NCBI GenBank assembly: GCA_018825385.1
Contig: JAHJEX010000079.1
Coordinates: 1 to 36,910, forward strand
From: Patescibacteria group bacterium
GTDB lineage: Bacteria; Patescibacteriota; Patescibacteriia; UM-FILTER-42-10
Reading direction: 5' to 3'
Length of the DNA stretch: 36,910 bases
Shown here piece after piece: positions 1 to 8,202 of the stretch; position 1 is the first letter of the stretch, and every line of letters begins with the position of its first letter. The translations under genes and the position numbers were made by a program. Under the pieces are notes generated by a model that was not told the DNA's origin, made no database searches, and worked only from the letters and a program-made list of their open reading frames with translations.

Positions 1-3000
1 CGCGGAGGGTGTAAATAATATCAGTATTAGTGTCGTAAACCATCCCAGTACTCGATCCGTAAATAAATGCTTCTGGCATATCGGCGAGATAGTCCCACAT
101 ATCGTTAGCGATATCGTACCGGAAGAAGTCGTCGCGATAGTTACCAGCTTTTGCGTAAAGATACCCGTTATCGTAGATAATCGAACCGCCGTATCCGATA
201 TAGAAAGGCGTTGGAGTGAGATTGGTCCAAACGTTTCCGCTAATGTCATATCGAATAAACTGATTTGTGTTGGCACCACGCATGGCAAAAAGACATCCGG
301 AAGCATCAGAGCAGTAATCGCCATTCGGTACGTATGTCATAGAGGATCCATAATAGAATACCTGGTCAGGCGAAGAACGAGCCGTCCAAGTATTACCGGA
401 AATACTATATCGATAGAACTCATCAGTGTTATAACCAGGATAAGCAAACATATAATCGCCACCCGCCCAGACTAATGATCCGCCATAGTACACGACCTGC
501 GTGCTGGTAATATCAGCCAAAGCTGTCCAAGTATTAGCGTTAACATTATAACGCATAAACTCTTTGACATTATTACCAACCAAGGTAAATACGCACCCGC
601 CTGCATCAGCACATTGCGATCCATTTGGTACATAGGTAATAGCAGTCCCTTCATATGGGCTCGCCGTGCTAGTGATGTCAGCTAGTGATGTCCAAGTTTT
701 TGTTGAAATCGTATATTTGAAAAAAGTTTTTGTATTCTGAGCACGCAGCACAAAAATGCTATCACTGCTATCAAAAGCTATTGAGGAATCATTATACGCT
801 GTAGCTAAAGCTGCTGAGCCATAAGTTGATGGCAAGTCCATCCATAGTCCGCCCGAAACTGAAGAGAGTGTCATGTTCGTACCGGAGCCGGCAGCGGCAT
901 TCACGTTTGTCGCGGTTGTGCCAGTCGCCTCAAAGTCGGCCTGGGCAGTCCACGTTTGCGTTGCAGCAGGAGATATTCCGCCGTATGTGTATGTAAAAGC
1001 AGAAGTAGCCGCTGACGTGTTCCCAGCATTATCTTTCGTTACAATCCGTAGGTAGTACGTAGAGCTCGCCGTCATATCAGTATTCACCTCAAAAGTCGTA
1101 CCGGTCTGATAGTAGTCCTCACTTGAGGATGGATCTGCGGATGCGTTTGTTGTCCACTGAACATAGTATCCGGCGATACCCGAGCTCGAATCCGTAGCAC
1201 CAGATAAAGAAAAATAGGGATTCGGATAGTAGTACGAGTTGCCAGTAGTGATGCCTGTGCCCAGACCGCTGTTGGAATAGCCAGTAGCTGTCGGGTTTGT
1301 TGGGTTGTCACTGTCTTTTTCATAAGTAATAGTAAAATCAGAAACACTCGGTGTATTTGTTCCGTCAGATGTTAGAACAGCTTTTATCTGAACGTATCGC
1401 CGAGCTGGCGACGTAATACTTCCAGCTGTAATCGTTGCCCACGAAGACCAGTTTACCTGGTCTGTAGATGTTCGTGATGAGTAAGTAATAGAACTAGTTC
1501 CTGGTGTGGACTCAGTAGCCGCAAAAGTCGTGAACGACTCTACCCAATTTAGGTCAAGCGTATCGGAGATCCATGTCGCGGTATCTGCGTATGCATTTGT
1601 TGACATGTCAGCTTTGTAGATCGTTGTCGTGTTCCAACCGCGTCCTGCAAACAGAATATCATTAGCAGTATCATACGCCATACTCGCTCCATACCCGATT
1701 GTTCGTTCAGGAAAATCTATCGAGCGCTCCCACGCATCTCCGGATATACTATACCGCCAAAAATGATCTTGATAATCACCAGAGACAGCATAAATATAGT
1801 TTGTCCCGTCATACACTAAATTTGCAGAATAGTATGTATTTGTTGGAAGAGCTGCCATCTCTGTCCATCCGACACCAGGCTCGTACCGATGGAACTCCGC
1901 GCGGTAGTATCCCATGAGCGAATATGTGTACGTCCCGTCGTTTGTTATTGCTCCACCTCCATAGATGGTATATGGTGCTTCCGTCTCTTCGGACCAAGTA
2001 CCGTTGTAACTGAACATGTGGTTGTTATTGTTACCTTTCTGCGCATATACCGTTGTACCCATACACGTAATACCGCTACCATACCGCCCGTTAAGCGACC
2101 CGGCAGTTCCTGTAGAGTGAGTTGCAGGCATACTCGTAAGCGTACCCCAGGTGCCCGCAGAGATGTCGTAACTATAAAAATTCAGTGTGTTGTTCGCGCG
2201 GTTCGCGTAGATCGTACCACTCCCGTCGTAGCAGATGGACGATCCCTCGCGGAGAGCTCCCAGGACAACAGCGAGCGACGTCCAGGTATGCGCATTGATA
2301 TCGTACCGCCAGAATTCGGTCGTGTTGTTCCCCGTGGAGAGGTACAGGCACCCGTCCGTGTCGTCACATCCGTCCTCCGCATCCGTGACGTACGCCATGA
2401 GGTTCCCCTCGTAGCTCCCACCCATGTTGCTCGGAGTGGAGATGGAGTCCCAGTGGCCGTTCGTGATGTCGTACCGCCAGAACTCAGGTCGGTTATTTCC
2501 ACGGAGTGAGTAGAGGTAGGTATCGAACTTGAGTAACGAACCACCACCGTAGATTGTTGCTGGCGCGTCAGGAGTGTCGGTGATATCACTGTCCCATGTC
2601 TGGGCGCTCACATCAAACTTTAGAAAGTCATCCGTGTTGTTCCCGCGCTGCAGGTAGATGTCCCCAGTCGTCGAATCGAACGCCATGGCGCCACCGTAGT
2701 GCGGTCCGTACGACGACAGGATGCTCGTCGAGTCGTACCACTGGCTCTCCCCGATGTCGAACATGTAGAACTGCAGGTTCCGGTTCCCGCGGGTCGCGTA
2801 GATGCACCCGAGCGTGCAGTACTCCGGGTCGGAGCCGAACGCCTCATCCACGTACACGAGCGCGTGGCCGTTCGTCGTGTAGATCTGGTTGTCGGGGAGA
2901 CCCGCCATCGTCTCGTCCCACTCGTCGCTCGAGATGTCGTACTTCCAGAACGTCGAGGTGGAACGCCCGCGTGCAGCATAAAGTGTTCCCGTACCATCAG

Positions 3001-3688
3001 AAACAATATCCGAACCCATCCCCCATGCATCTGGCGCATCCGTAAGCTGTGACCAGGTATCCGTGGCGATGTCGTATTTGTATAAGTGTTTTGTCGCAGT
3101 ACCATTCTCGTTCTGTAGGCCACCATTGATCGCATAGAGTGCCCCGTTGTAGTACTCGATCGATCCGCCATTGAGGAATGACGTCGGTGCGTTCTCCAGG
3201 AACGTGAACGTGTTCAATTCGGGGTTGTATCGGATGAGGTACGGAGTGTAGTTGCCCTGGATGATATAGACGTACGTCCCGTCTGTCGCAAGGTCGCCAC
3301 CGTAGCTAGTGCCTCGGTATGACTCTACTCCATACCCGTGTTCGTCCGTAATGAACCCCGGTGTATCTGCACTCCATGTACCGCCTGCTCCACTTGAAAT
3401 TTGAATTGCGTCAGCCGTTGTAGTTGTGTCAATCGTTCCCGGGTAGTACTCGCCAGCCTCCCACTGCGACTGCGTGTCTACCGTATACGTATCCGATACT
3501 GCATTAATAGTAATGATGTCATAGATCCAATATCCGCCAACGATAACTGCAATCAAAATAATAGTACTAAGCTGGAACGCTTTTTTCTGGTAAAACCTCT
3601 TCTTTCTCTGAACAGTTTTTTTAATTTTTCGAGGAATAAAAAGGGTGTGCTTTTTTCGAGGTTTTAGCACACCTAAAGATTTACTCAT
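1..3688 (-). CDS. Large kelch-like repeat surface protein with N-terminal anchor (partial, 3' end outside window)
   Basis: I read one open minus-strand frame from the ATG at 3688 to the window edge by translating several separate stretches that all fall in the same phase. It is absent from the ORF track because its stop lies beyond position 1. The product has at least 1229 residues. It starts MSKSLGVLKPRKK, has a basic cytoplasmic tail, and one membrane segment around residues 43-63 (STIILIAVIVGGYWIYDI). About residues 90-700 and 940-1229 hold kelch-like units of the form YGGG...hYhhxGxNxxxFxRYDhxxxxW, typical of beta-propellers. About residues 700-940 hold an inserted Ig/FN3-like section (ATDSSSGIAGYYVQW, STYYLRIVTKDNAGNTS). 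A purine-rich AAAAGGAAAAAG lies just upstream of the start. It is probably displayed on the cell surface; its ligand is unknown. Codon use becomes strongly GC-rich between about 2200 and 2960. Confidence 0.85.
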   Translation of the reverse strand, partial: MSKSLGVLKPRKKHTLFIPRKIKKTVQRKKRFYQKKAFQLSTIILIAVIVGGYWIYDIITINAVSDTYTVDTQSQWEAGEYYPGTIDTTTTADAIQISSGAGGTWSADTPGFITDEHGYGVESYRGTSYGGDLATDGTYVYIIQGNYTPYLIRYNPELNTFTFLENAPTSFLNGGSIEYYNGALYAINGGLQNENGTATKHLYKYDIATDTWSQLTDAPDAWGMGSDIVSDGTGTLYAARGRSTSTFWKYDISSDEWDETMAGLPDNQIYTTNGHALVYVDEAFGSDPEYCTLGCIYATRGNRNLQFYMFDIGESQWYDSTSILSSYGPHYGGAMAFDSTTGDIYLQRGNNTDDFLKFDVSAQTWDSDITDTPDAPATIYGGGSLLKFDTYLYSLRGNNRPEFWRYDITNGHWDSISTPSNMGGSYEGNLMAYVTDAEDGCDDTDGCLYLSTGNNTTEFWRYDINAHTWTSLAVVLGALREGSSICYDGSGTIYANRANNTLNFYSYDISAGTWGTLTSMPATHSTGTAGSLNGRYGSGITCMGTTVYAQKGNNNNHMFSYNGTWSEETEAPYTIYGGGAITNDGTYTYSLMGYYRAEFHRYEPGVGWTEMAALPTNTYYSANLVYDGTNYIYAVSGDYQDHFWRYSISGDAWERSIDFPERTIGYGASMAYDTANDILFAGRGWNTTTIYKADMSTNAYADTATWISDTLDLNWVESFTTFAATESTPGTSSITYSSRTSTDQVNWSSWATITAGSITSPARRYVQIKAVLTSDGTNTPSVSDFTITYEKDSDNPTNPTATGYSNSGLGTGITTGNSYYYPNPYFSLSGATDSSSGIAGYYVQWTTNASADPSSSEDYYQTGTTFEVNTDMTASSTYYLRIVTKDNAGNTSAATSAFTYTYGGISPAATQTWTAQADFEATGTTATNVNAAAGSGTNMTLSSVSGGLWMDLPSTYGSAALATAYNDSSIAFDSSDSIFVLRAQNTKTFFKYTISTKTWTSLADITSTASPYEGTAITYVPNGSQCADAGGCVFTLVGNNVKEFMRYNVNANTWTALADITSTQVVYYGGSLVWAGGDYMFAYPGYNTDEFYRYSISGNTWTARSSPDQVFYYGSSMTYVPNGDYCSDASGCLFAMRGANTNQFIRYDISGNVWTNLTPTPFYIGYGGSIIYDNGYLYAKAGNYRDDFFRYDIANDMWDYLADMPEAFIYGSSTGMVYDTNTDIIYTLR

Positions 3689-3869
3689 TAATGGTTTCTT
3701 TTTCCTTTTCTTGGCAAATAGAAAAAGGTTATTTTTTGATTTTTTTGATTTCTTTTTATTTTTAGCCCAAAAACTGGACATAAAGCACGCTGGTTATTGC
3801 CCTAATATTCCTTTAATTTTCACTGCTACTTTAGCACAATTTTTGCGAAAAGTCAATAAAATTCACCCA

Positions 3870-3913
3870 TCAAAAAACTAGGTGTTTTGCCCAGCTTTTA
3901 TTTATTACTAGTT
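3870..3913 (-). terminator. Possible terminator after the small anchored protein
   Basis: On the minus strand AACTAG (3908-3913) can pair with CTAGTT (3876-3881), and a short T run follows. The loop is long (26 nt), so this is a weak call. It would separate the 3920-4408 gene from the kelch-like gene. Confidence 0.3.
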
Positions 3914-3919
3914 TGCCTG

Positions 3920-4408
3920 CTATTCTGTCGTATTGGTGCCACCCGAGCCTTCTACTGGCTCCCATGAATTAACTGTACCACAATATGGAAACAAGGTTCT
4001 ACAGCAATTATCATTAGTTGTTCTACACACATTTCCAAAAGTCACTTTTATTTCTTCGCCAATATATGCTCTGAACTGTTCTTTCATAGAATCATATTTA
4101 CCTAGACCTATTTCGTGTCCTGCAGAAGTTAGCACTCCGTATGATTCACTCGGCGTATTGTATCCTTTCAAAAAAACCATTCCTGTCGCTATTACCTCTT
4201 CATTGGTAATGGCCGTACCAGATGAATTGGTATTTTCATTTAAATCAGAATTAACATTTTCATCGATTACTGCATTTGCATTAGTATTCAGATTTGATAC
4301 AACCGCATTATTTTTATTTGATTCCTCGCCAGAATTCATGAATAACACTACTGCCACAATTACAACCATAATTACGATAACTATAATGGAGACTAGCTTT
4401 TTATTCAT
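3920..4408 (-). CDS. Small membrane-anchored extracytoplasmic protein, unknown function
   Basis: This encodes 162 residues. After MNKK comes one long hydrophobic segment (about residues 5-23, VSIIVIVIMVVIVAVVLF), then an Asn/Glu/Ser-rich linker of about 45 residues, as in many anchored CPR proteins. The globular part (about 70-162) contains IATGMVFLKGYNTPSESYG and a cysteine-rich stretch (NVCRTTNDNCCRTLFPYCG) that could form disulfides outside the cell. No lipobox cysteine follows the hydrophobic segment, so it is probably a transmembrane anchor and not a lipoprotein. A TATAGT sits 6 nt before the ATG and may be a -10 box for a near-leaderless message. I do not recognise a family. Confidence 0.8.
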   Translation of the reverse strand: MNKKLVSIIVIVIMVVIVAVVLFMNSGEESNKNNAVVSNLNTNANAVIDENVNSDLNENTNSSGTAITNEEVIATGMVFLKGYNTPSESYGVLTSAGHEIGLGKYDSMKEQFRAYIGEEIKVTFGNVCRTTNDNCCRTLFPYCGTVNSWEPVEGSGGTNTTE

Positions 4409-4468
4409 TTGTTTACTATAAAATAATTATTACTATAATTGTAGCATATCTTATGAAAAAAAACATCT

Positions 4469-5569
4469 CTATATTCCTTTAGCAATTGTTTGCATCAACT
4501 CAAGATAGAAATGCACATTATGGATTGTTGCTAATCTATAGGCCAATGGTTCTTCGACAGAAAAAAGATGTCTTATGTAACTTCTGGAATAATTTTTACA
4601 TGTTACACAATTACATTGCTGATCAACCGGTTTTATATCCAAACGATACTTAGACTGTTTGATTCTTATCTCCTGATAAAATTTCCCCTTCAAATCTTTA
4701 TTACGCCAGATGTACAGAAGTCCGTGCCGGGCGTTACGCGTTGGTATCACACAGTCAAACATATCCACCCCCCTTTTCACCGCTTCATAGATCTGCTCCG
4801 GTTTACCAACTCCCATTAGATAGCGTGGTTTGTCAGCAGGTAATTCCGGAACCACCCAGTCAAGTGCTTGATACATTTTTTCCGTTGGTTCACCTACTGC
4901 CAATCCTCCAATCGCATACCCATCAAAGCCAAATTTTTTTAAATCATGTGCATGTTGAATACGCAATTCTTTGTATGACGAACCTTGAATGATTCCAAAC
5001 AGTAATTGTTTCTTCTTTGAATGTGTCTTCTTGCAGCGCTTGGCCCAAAGAGTAGTCAGCTCCATCGATTGTTTTGCATCAACCTTAGTCGCCGGATAGG
5101 CCGGACATTCATCCAGAACCATCATAATATCAGAACCTAAAGCCTCCTGTATCCTAATCACTTTCTCCGGAGTTAGCGTGTGTTTAGATCCATCATACGT
5201 AGATCGAAATTCTACCCCCTTATTTGAGACCTTAACCATGCTTTTTCCAGAATCATTTTTTGCTCCAAGAGAGAACACTTGATAGCCACCAGAATCAGTA
5301 AGAATAGCTCTCTTCCAGTTCATAAACTTGTGCAAACCGCCAGCCTTTTTGATAACCGACATGCCCGGCCTCAAATAAAGATGATAAGTATTACTCAGGA
5401 TAATTTCTGATTTGAGTTCAACGATATCCTCACTGCTTATTGCTTTTACTGAAGCCTTGGTGGCAATTGGCATGAAAAAAGGCGTTTTTACAGGTCCGTG
5501 GGCTGTTTGTAAAACACCGCATCTTGCCAGTGTCTTCGTGCCTTTTTTTAATACTCTAAATTTACTCAT
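4469..5569 (-). CDS. tgt: Queuine/preQ1 tRNA-guanine transglycosylase
   Basis: The 366-residue length is usual for bacterial Tgt. The enzyme swaps guanine-34 of GUN-anticodon tRNAs for a 7-deazaguanine base in the cytoplasm. Visible family marks are ILSNTYHLYLRPG, the substrate-binding LTDSGGYQVFSL, GIIQGSSYKELR, GGLAVGEP, YLMGVGKPEQI, and DCVIPTRNARHG with the catalytic Asp region. Near the C-terminus is the zinc site CNCVTCKNYSRSYIRHL (CxCx2C plus His). It overlaps the upstream HAD gene by 4 bp, so the two are translationally coupled. Nothing in the window shows queuosine synthesis genes, so the base may be salvaged. The call is secure. Confidence 0.97.
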   Translation of the reverse strand: MSKFRVLKKGTKTLARCGVLQTAHGPVKTPFFMPIATKASVKAISSEDIVELKSEIILSNTYHLYLRPGMSVIKKAGGLHKFMNWKRAILTDSGGYQVFSLGAKNDSGKSMVKVSNKGVEFRSTYDGSKHTLTPEKVIRIQEALGSDIMMVLDECPAYPATKVDAKQSMELTTLWAKRCKKTHSKKKQLLFGIIQGSSYKELRIQHAHDLKKFGFDGYAIGGLAVGEPTEKMYQALDWVVPELPADKPRYLMGVGKPEQIYEAVKRGVDMFDCVIPTRNARHGLLYIWRNKDLKGKFYQEIRIKQSKYRLDIKPVDQQCNCVTCKNYSRSYIRHLFSVEEPLAYRLATIHNVHFYLELMQTIAKGI

Positions 5570-6213
5570 AGTCCTGGAATAGCTTTGATAAATTCGTCTA
5601 TTGATTCAAATATAATGTCCGGGTTTTCTTTCTTCAATCTTTCAGTATTATGATATCCCCACCCAACAGCGATTGTTTTTACGCCAGCTGTTTTCGCTTC
5701 AATCAGATCACCTGTGGTATCGGTTACAAAATATGTTTGTTGACTATCTGCCTTTTCTTTTTTTAAGATAGCTTGAATCTTATCTACCTTTGAAATCCCC
5801 TTATCAGCTCCTAGAACGTCCTTAAAGTAGATTAGTAGATCTTTTTTTCTTAGAAATGTCTTTACTGCTTTTGTAGAACTTGAGGTAATAACATATAGAT
5901 TGTAGTCTTTCAAAACTTCCAACAATCTCCCAACATTTGCATACAGTTTTACTTTTTTATTCCCATATTTATTTCTCTTTTCGATCATTTCTAGCAACAA
6001 GTGAAACTGGTCTTCCTTCACTCCATGATCCAACAGAGAATCATATACATTATTGGTATAAAGGTCCCTGGATTGTTTTTTGGTTACATTAGCCAAACCA
6101 AGAGAATTAAAAAAAGCATTAAAAGTAGTTGTAGCCTCATCCAGTGAATCCACAATCACTCCATCAAAATCGAATAAAAAAAGAGGTGTTTTATTTTTAG
6201 ACTCTTCTGTCAT
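5566..6213 (-). CDS. HAD-superfamily hydrolase, phosphoglycolate-phosphatase-like
   Basis: This is a 215-residue cytoplasmic HAD phosphatase. Motif I is FLFDFDGVIVDS (nucleophile and acid/base Asp), motif II is VITSSST, the motif III lysine is in KGISKVDKI, and motif IV is FVTDTTGDLIEAKTAG. A helical cap of about 80 residues lies between motifs I and II, as in the Gph/beta-phosphoglucomutase subgroup. Substrate is not predictable from sequence. The gene starts 1 bp after the stop of the HypA-like gene and overlaps tgt by 4 bp. It is therefore within the same transcription run, though probably unrelated to hydrogenase maturation. Confidence 0.9.
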   Translation of the reverse strand: MTEESKNKTPLFLFDFDGVIVDSLDEATTTFNAFFNSLGLANVTKKQSRDLYTNNVYDSLLDHGVKEDQFHLLLEMIEKRNKYGNKKVKLYANVGRLLEVLKDYNLYVITSSSTKAVKTFLRKKDLLIYFKDVLGADKGISKVDKIQAILKKEKADSQQTYFVTDTTGDLIEAKTAGVKTIAVGWGYHNTERLKKENPDIIFESIDEFIKAIPGL

Positions 6214-6214
6214 T

Positions 6215-6469
6215 TTATTCTCCTTCTATTTCACGGAGGACTATTGTATCAGTTTTTACTTTTTTGAAAACTAGTTTGGACTTTTCTGCAAGCGTTCCTT
6301 TTAGCAGATAATCCAAATGAAAACGCAGATTTTCTTCGGAAACAATTTCACCATGATCCTCCATTTCTCCTAAATCAATAACAACCTCGGTAACTATATT
6401 AAGATTATTTTCCTTTGCTTTTTTTTGTACGGCATCGCAAATATCTTTTGCGGTCATCAAATCATGCAT
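6215..6469 (-). CDS. hypA: HypA-like nickel-insertion protein lacking the zinc domain
   Basis: This encodes 84 residues. The N-terminus MHDLMTAKDICDAV resembles HypA, whose Met1-His2-Glu/Asp3 start binds nickel. The body also fits the HypA fold (TEVVIDLGEME, ENLRFHLDYLLKGTLAE). Ordinary HypA is about 113 residues and carries two CxxC pairs binding zinc; this protein has no cysteine at all and stops after KLVFKKVKTDTIVLREIEGE. I infer a minimal HypA serving the hydrogenase upstream in the same run. It could instead be a degenerate relative without nickel function. The symbol is tentative. Confidence 0.7.
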   Translation of the reverse strand: MHDLMTAKDICDAVQKKAKENNLNIVTEVVIDLGEMEDHGEIVSEENLRFHLDYLLKGTLAEKSKLVFKKVKTDTIVLREIEGE

Positions 6470-6475
6470 ATGTTT

Positions 6476-6498
6476 GCTTGTTGCACGTTGCTTATAGC
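6476..6498. repeat. Left inverted repeat of the four-helix-bundle cassette
   Basis: A 23-bp sequence beginning GCTTGTTGCACG matches the reverse complement of 6918-6940 at 18 of 23 positions by my count. The pair brackets the four-helix-bundle gene. The repeat starts 6 bp from the HypA-like start codon. Confidence 0.6.
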
Positions 6499-6504
6499 AC
6501 GTGG

Positions 6505-6855
6505 TTAATTAATTGTTTTTTTAAAAGCGTTTATCTTTATAACTAATAATTCAGCATCTTGATAAATCTCTTTCAACAATTCGTCAGAAATAAATTTCCG
6601 CTCTTTACAAAAGAACAACAATGAAACTGTTTCTAATGCAGACTTAATAGCAATATTTAGAAAATTACAAAAATCTTTGTTTGTGGTTCCTCCTGATCCT
6701 TCTGCTATATTTGTTGCGATTGAAACTGATGCCCTTTTGAGTTGAGACGATAATCCAAACAACTCTTCTTTTGATAATGTGTTAGCAAAATCATATACTT
6801 TATCAGCATACCTTATTGCTAATTGCCATATTTTTAAATCTTCAAAACGAAACAT
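6505..6855 (-). CDS. Four-helix-bundle protein (S23 / 23S rRNA intervening-sequence family)
   Basis: The 116-residue product matches the family typified by proteins encoded in 23S rRNA intervening sequences: FRFEDLKIWQLAIRYADKVY at the N-terminus, FGLSSQLKRASVSIATNIAEG in the middle and NIAIKSALETVSLL after it. It is all-helical, with a basic face, and biochemical function is unknown even in known members. Here it is not in an rRNA gene. It sits between the hydrogenase large subunit and the HypA-like gene, framed by 23-bp imperfect inverted repeats, which suggests a mobile cassette. It probably has no direct role in the hydrogenase. Confidence 0.92.
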   Translation of the reverse strand: MFRFEDLKIWQLAIRYADKVYDFANTLSKEELFGLSSQLKRASVSIATNIAEGSGGTTNKDFCNFLNIAIKSALETVSLLFFCKERKFISDELLKEIYQDAELLVIKINAFKKTIN

Positions 6856-6917
6856 TTTTTTACGTTAGTTTTATCGATAAGGGAAATTATAGATTAAAAT
6901 TACTGCAACGATTTTAT

Positions 6918-6940
6918 GCTACAAGCTACATGCCACGAGC
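6918..6940. repeat. Right inverted repeat, abutting the hydrogenase large-subunit stop codon
   Basis: This is the partner of 6476-6498 (18/23 matching as an inverted repeat). Its outer end coincides with the last base of the TAG stop of the large-subunit gene, so the cassette boundary falls exactly at the end of that gene. Confidence 0.6.
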
Positions 6941-8202
6941 TAATGAGTAGCGCAGGTCATGCATGGATCATAAGCACGAACAAGCATTTTAATTTTTCTT
7001 TTTGATTCTTCAGAGGAAACATCATTAATATTTGGCAAAAAAGCTTTTATATCTTCTTCTAAATTGTTTACAAACTGCGCAGTTGGAGTAATAATATTCA
7101 CATTTTTCAAATATCCCAATTTATCAATTTCATATACATGAAAGAGAGTTCCGCGCGGGGCTTCAATCGCACCAATTCCTGTTCCCGCCTTGATCTGATA
7201 TTTTTTAACAGCACTAGATCCTTTCATTTCTAAATATTTCTTAATCAATGTTTTGCTTTCCTCCAGACCATTCACAATCTCTATCATTTGTCCCAATATA
7301 TTGTGGAAAGTATTAAATGATGGGAATTCGATTCCTGATTCCTTAAGCAGAGCTTTTGCTTTTGGATTGAGAAGCTTTCTGTTTATATTTAGACGAGCTA
7401 ATGATCCGACCATATATATCTTATTGTATAATTTGGTCTTCTTAATTTTTTGCCAATTGCTGTATTCTTCCTCCACTTCTTTAATAAACTTTTCTTTTGT
7501 AATACCCTTCTCAATAGTTGATGTCAGCGTGCCTTGATAAATAGGATATTCCTTTTCATGAGTTAATGATACAAATTCAGTTTTACGTGAAAATTTAGGA
7601 TAATTTAGTGAATTGAATATTCCAGTTATCTTTGCGCCAATTTTCAGTAGTGGCTCAATTTGTTTTAGAAGTTCTTTTAGCTCACGCTCATTAGGAGTTT
7701 TCATAAATCCACCCACTGCTGAATTCATGGGATGAATTGAGCGTCCACCTATCACCTCAATCAGTTTATTACCAAAAGCTCTTATTTCCAATGCCTGCTT
7801 CGTTTCTTTTGGAAAATCTTTTAGAAGTTTAAGGCTGTTCTTCATTTTGAAGTAGTCGGGAAGAGTGAGAAAATACAGATGCAGACTATGACTCTGTATA
7901 AATTGCCCCCACATCATTAGCTTTCTCAACACCACTGTTTTTTCACTTACTTTAACTTTCAATGCATCCTCAATTGCTAAAATGCTTCCCAAATTATGAA
8001 CGACAGGACAAACTCCACAAATACGTGCAGTAATTAATGGTGCTTCCTGATAATTGCGTCCTACTAAGATTCCTTCTATAAAACGAGAACCTTCTAGAGT
8101 TTTGAAGCGAGCACGGTTAATTTCACCGGATTCTAAATCCGTTATCAGACTGGCGTGGCCTTCGATTTTTGCTACATGATCAAATTTTATTCGCCTCTTC
8201 AT
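6940..8202 (-). CDS. hydA: NiFe hydrogenase large (alpha) subunit, group 3b-like
   Basis: This 420-residue subunit carries the NiFe active site. The proximal ligand motif is RICGVCPVVHN and the distal one is DPCMTCATH, so all four nickel cysteines are present. Family features include FDHVAKIEGHASL near the start and GRSIHPMNSAVGG. The gene order beta, gamma, delta, alpha (reading right to left) is that of the Pyrococcus NADP-linked sulfhydrogenase. The start overlaps the Ldh-family gene by 4 bp (coupled translation). The oddity is at the end: the protein stops directly at the final His of the distal motif. It therefore lacks the C-terminal peptide that maturation proteases normally remove. 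Reaction: reversible H2 oxidation or proton reduction coupled to NAD(P). Confidence 0.95.
   Translation of the reverse strand: MKRRIKFDHVAKIEGHASLITDLESGEINRARFKTLEGSRFIEGILVGRNYQEAPLITARICGVCPVVHNLGSILAIEDALKVKVSEKTVVLRKLMMWGQFIQSHSLHLYFLTLPDYFKMKNSLKLLKDFPKETKQALEIRAFGNKLIEVIGGRSIHPMNSAVGGFMKTPNERELKELLKQIEPLLKIGAKITGIFNSLNYPKFSRKTEFVSLTHEKEYPIYQGTLTSTIEKGITKEKFIKEVEEEYSNWQKIKKTKLYNKIYMVGSLARLNINRKLLNPKAKALLKESGIEFPSFNTFHNILGQMIEIVNGLEESKTLIKKYLEMKGSSAVKKYQIKAGTGIGAIEAPRGTLFHVYEIDKLGYLKNVNIITPTAQFVNNLEEDIKAFLPNINDVSSEESKRKIKMLVRAYDPCMTCATH

Noticed and set aside
1809-3171. Long ORFs on both strands in the track (for example 1889-2509, 2182-2589, 2596-3045, 2620-3171)
   Set aside because: They are shadows of the single minus-strand frame of the kelch-like gene; their translations are low-complexity Arg/Ser/Thr text, as expected from GC-rich out-of-frame reading.
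1-3600. Possible CRISPR array or DNA tandem repeat because of recurring GTCGTACCGCCAGAA-like words
   Set aside because: Spacing is irregular and the repeats are degenerate; they are the codons of kelch-like protein repeats.
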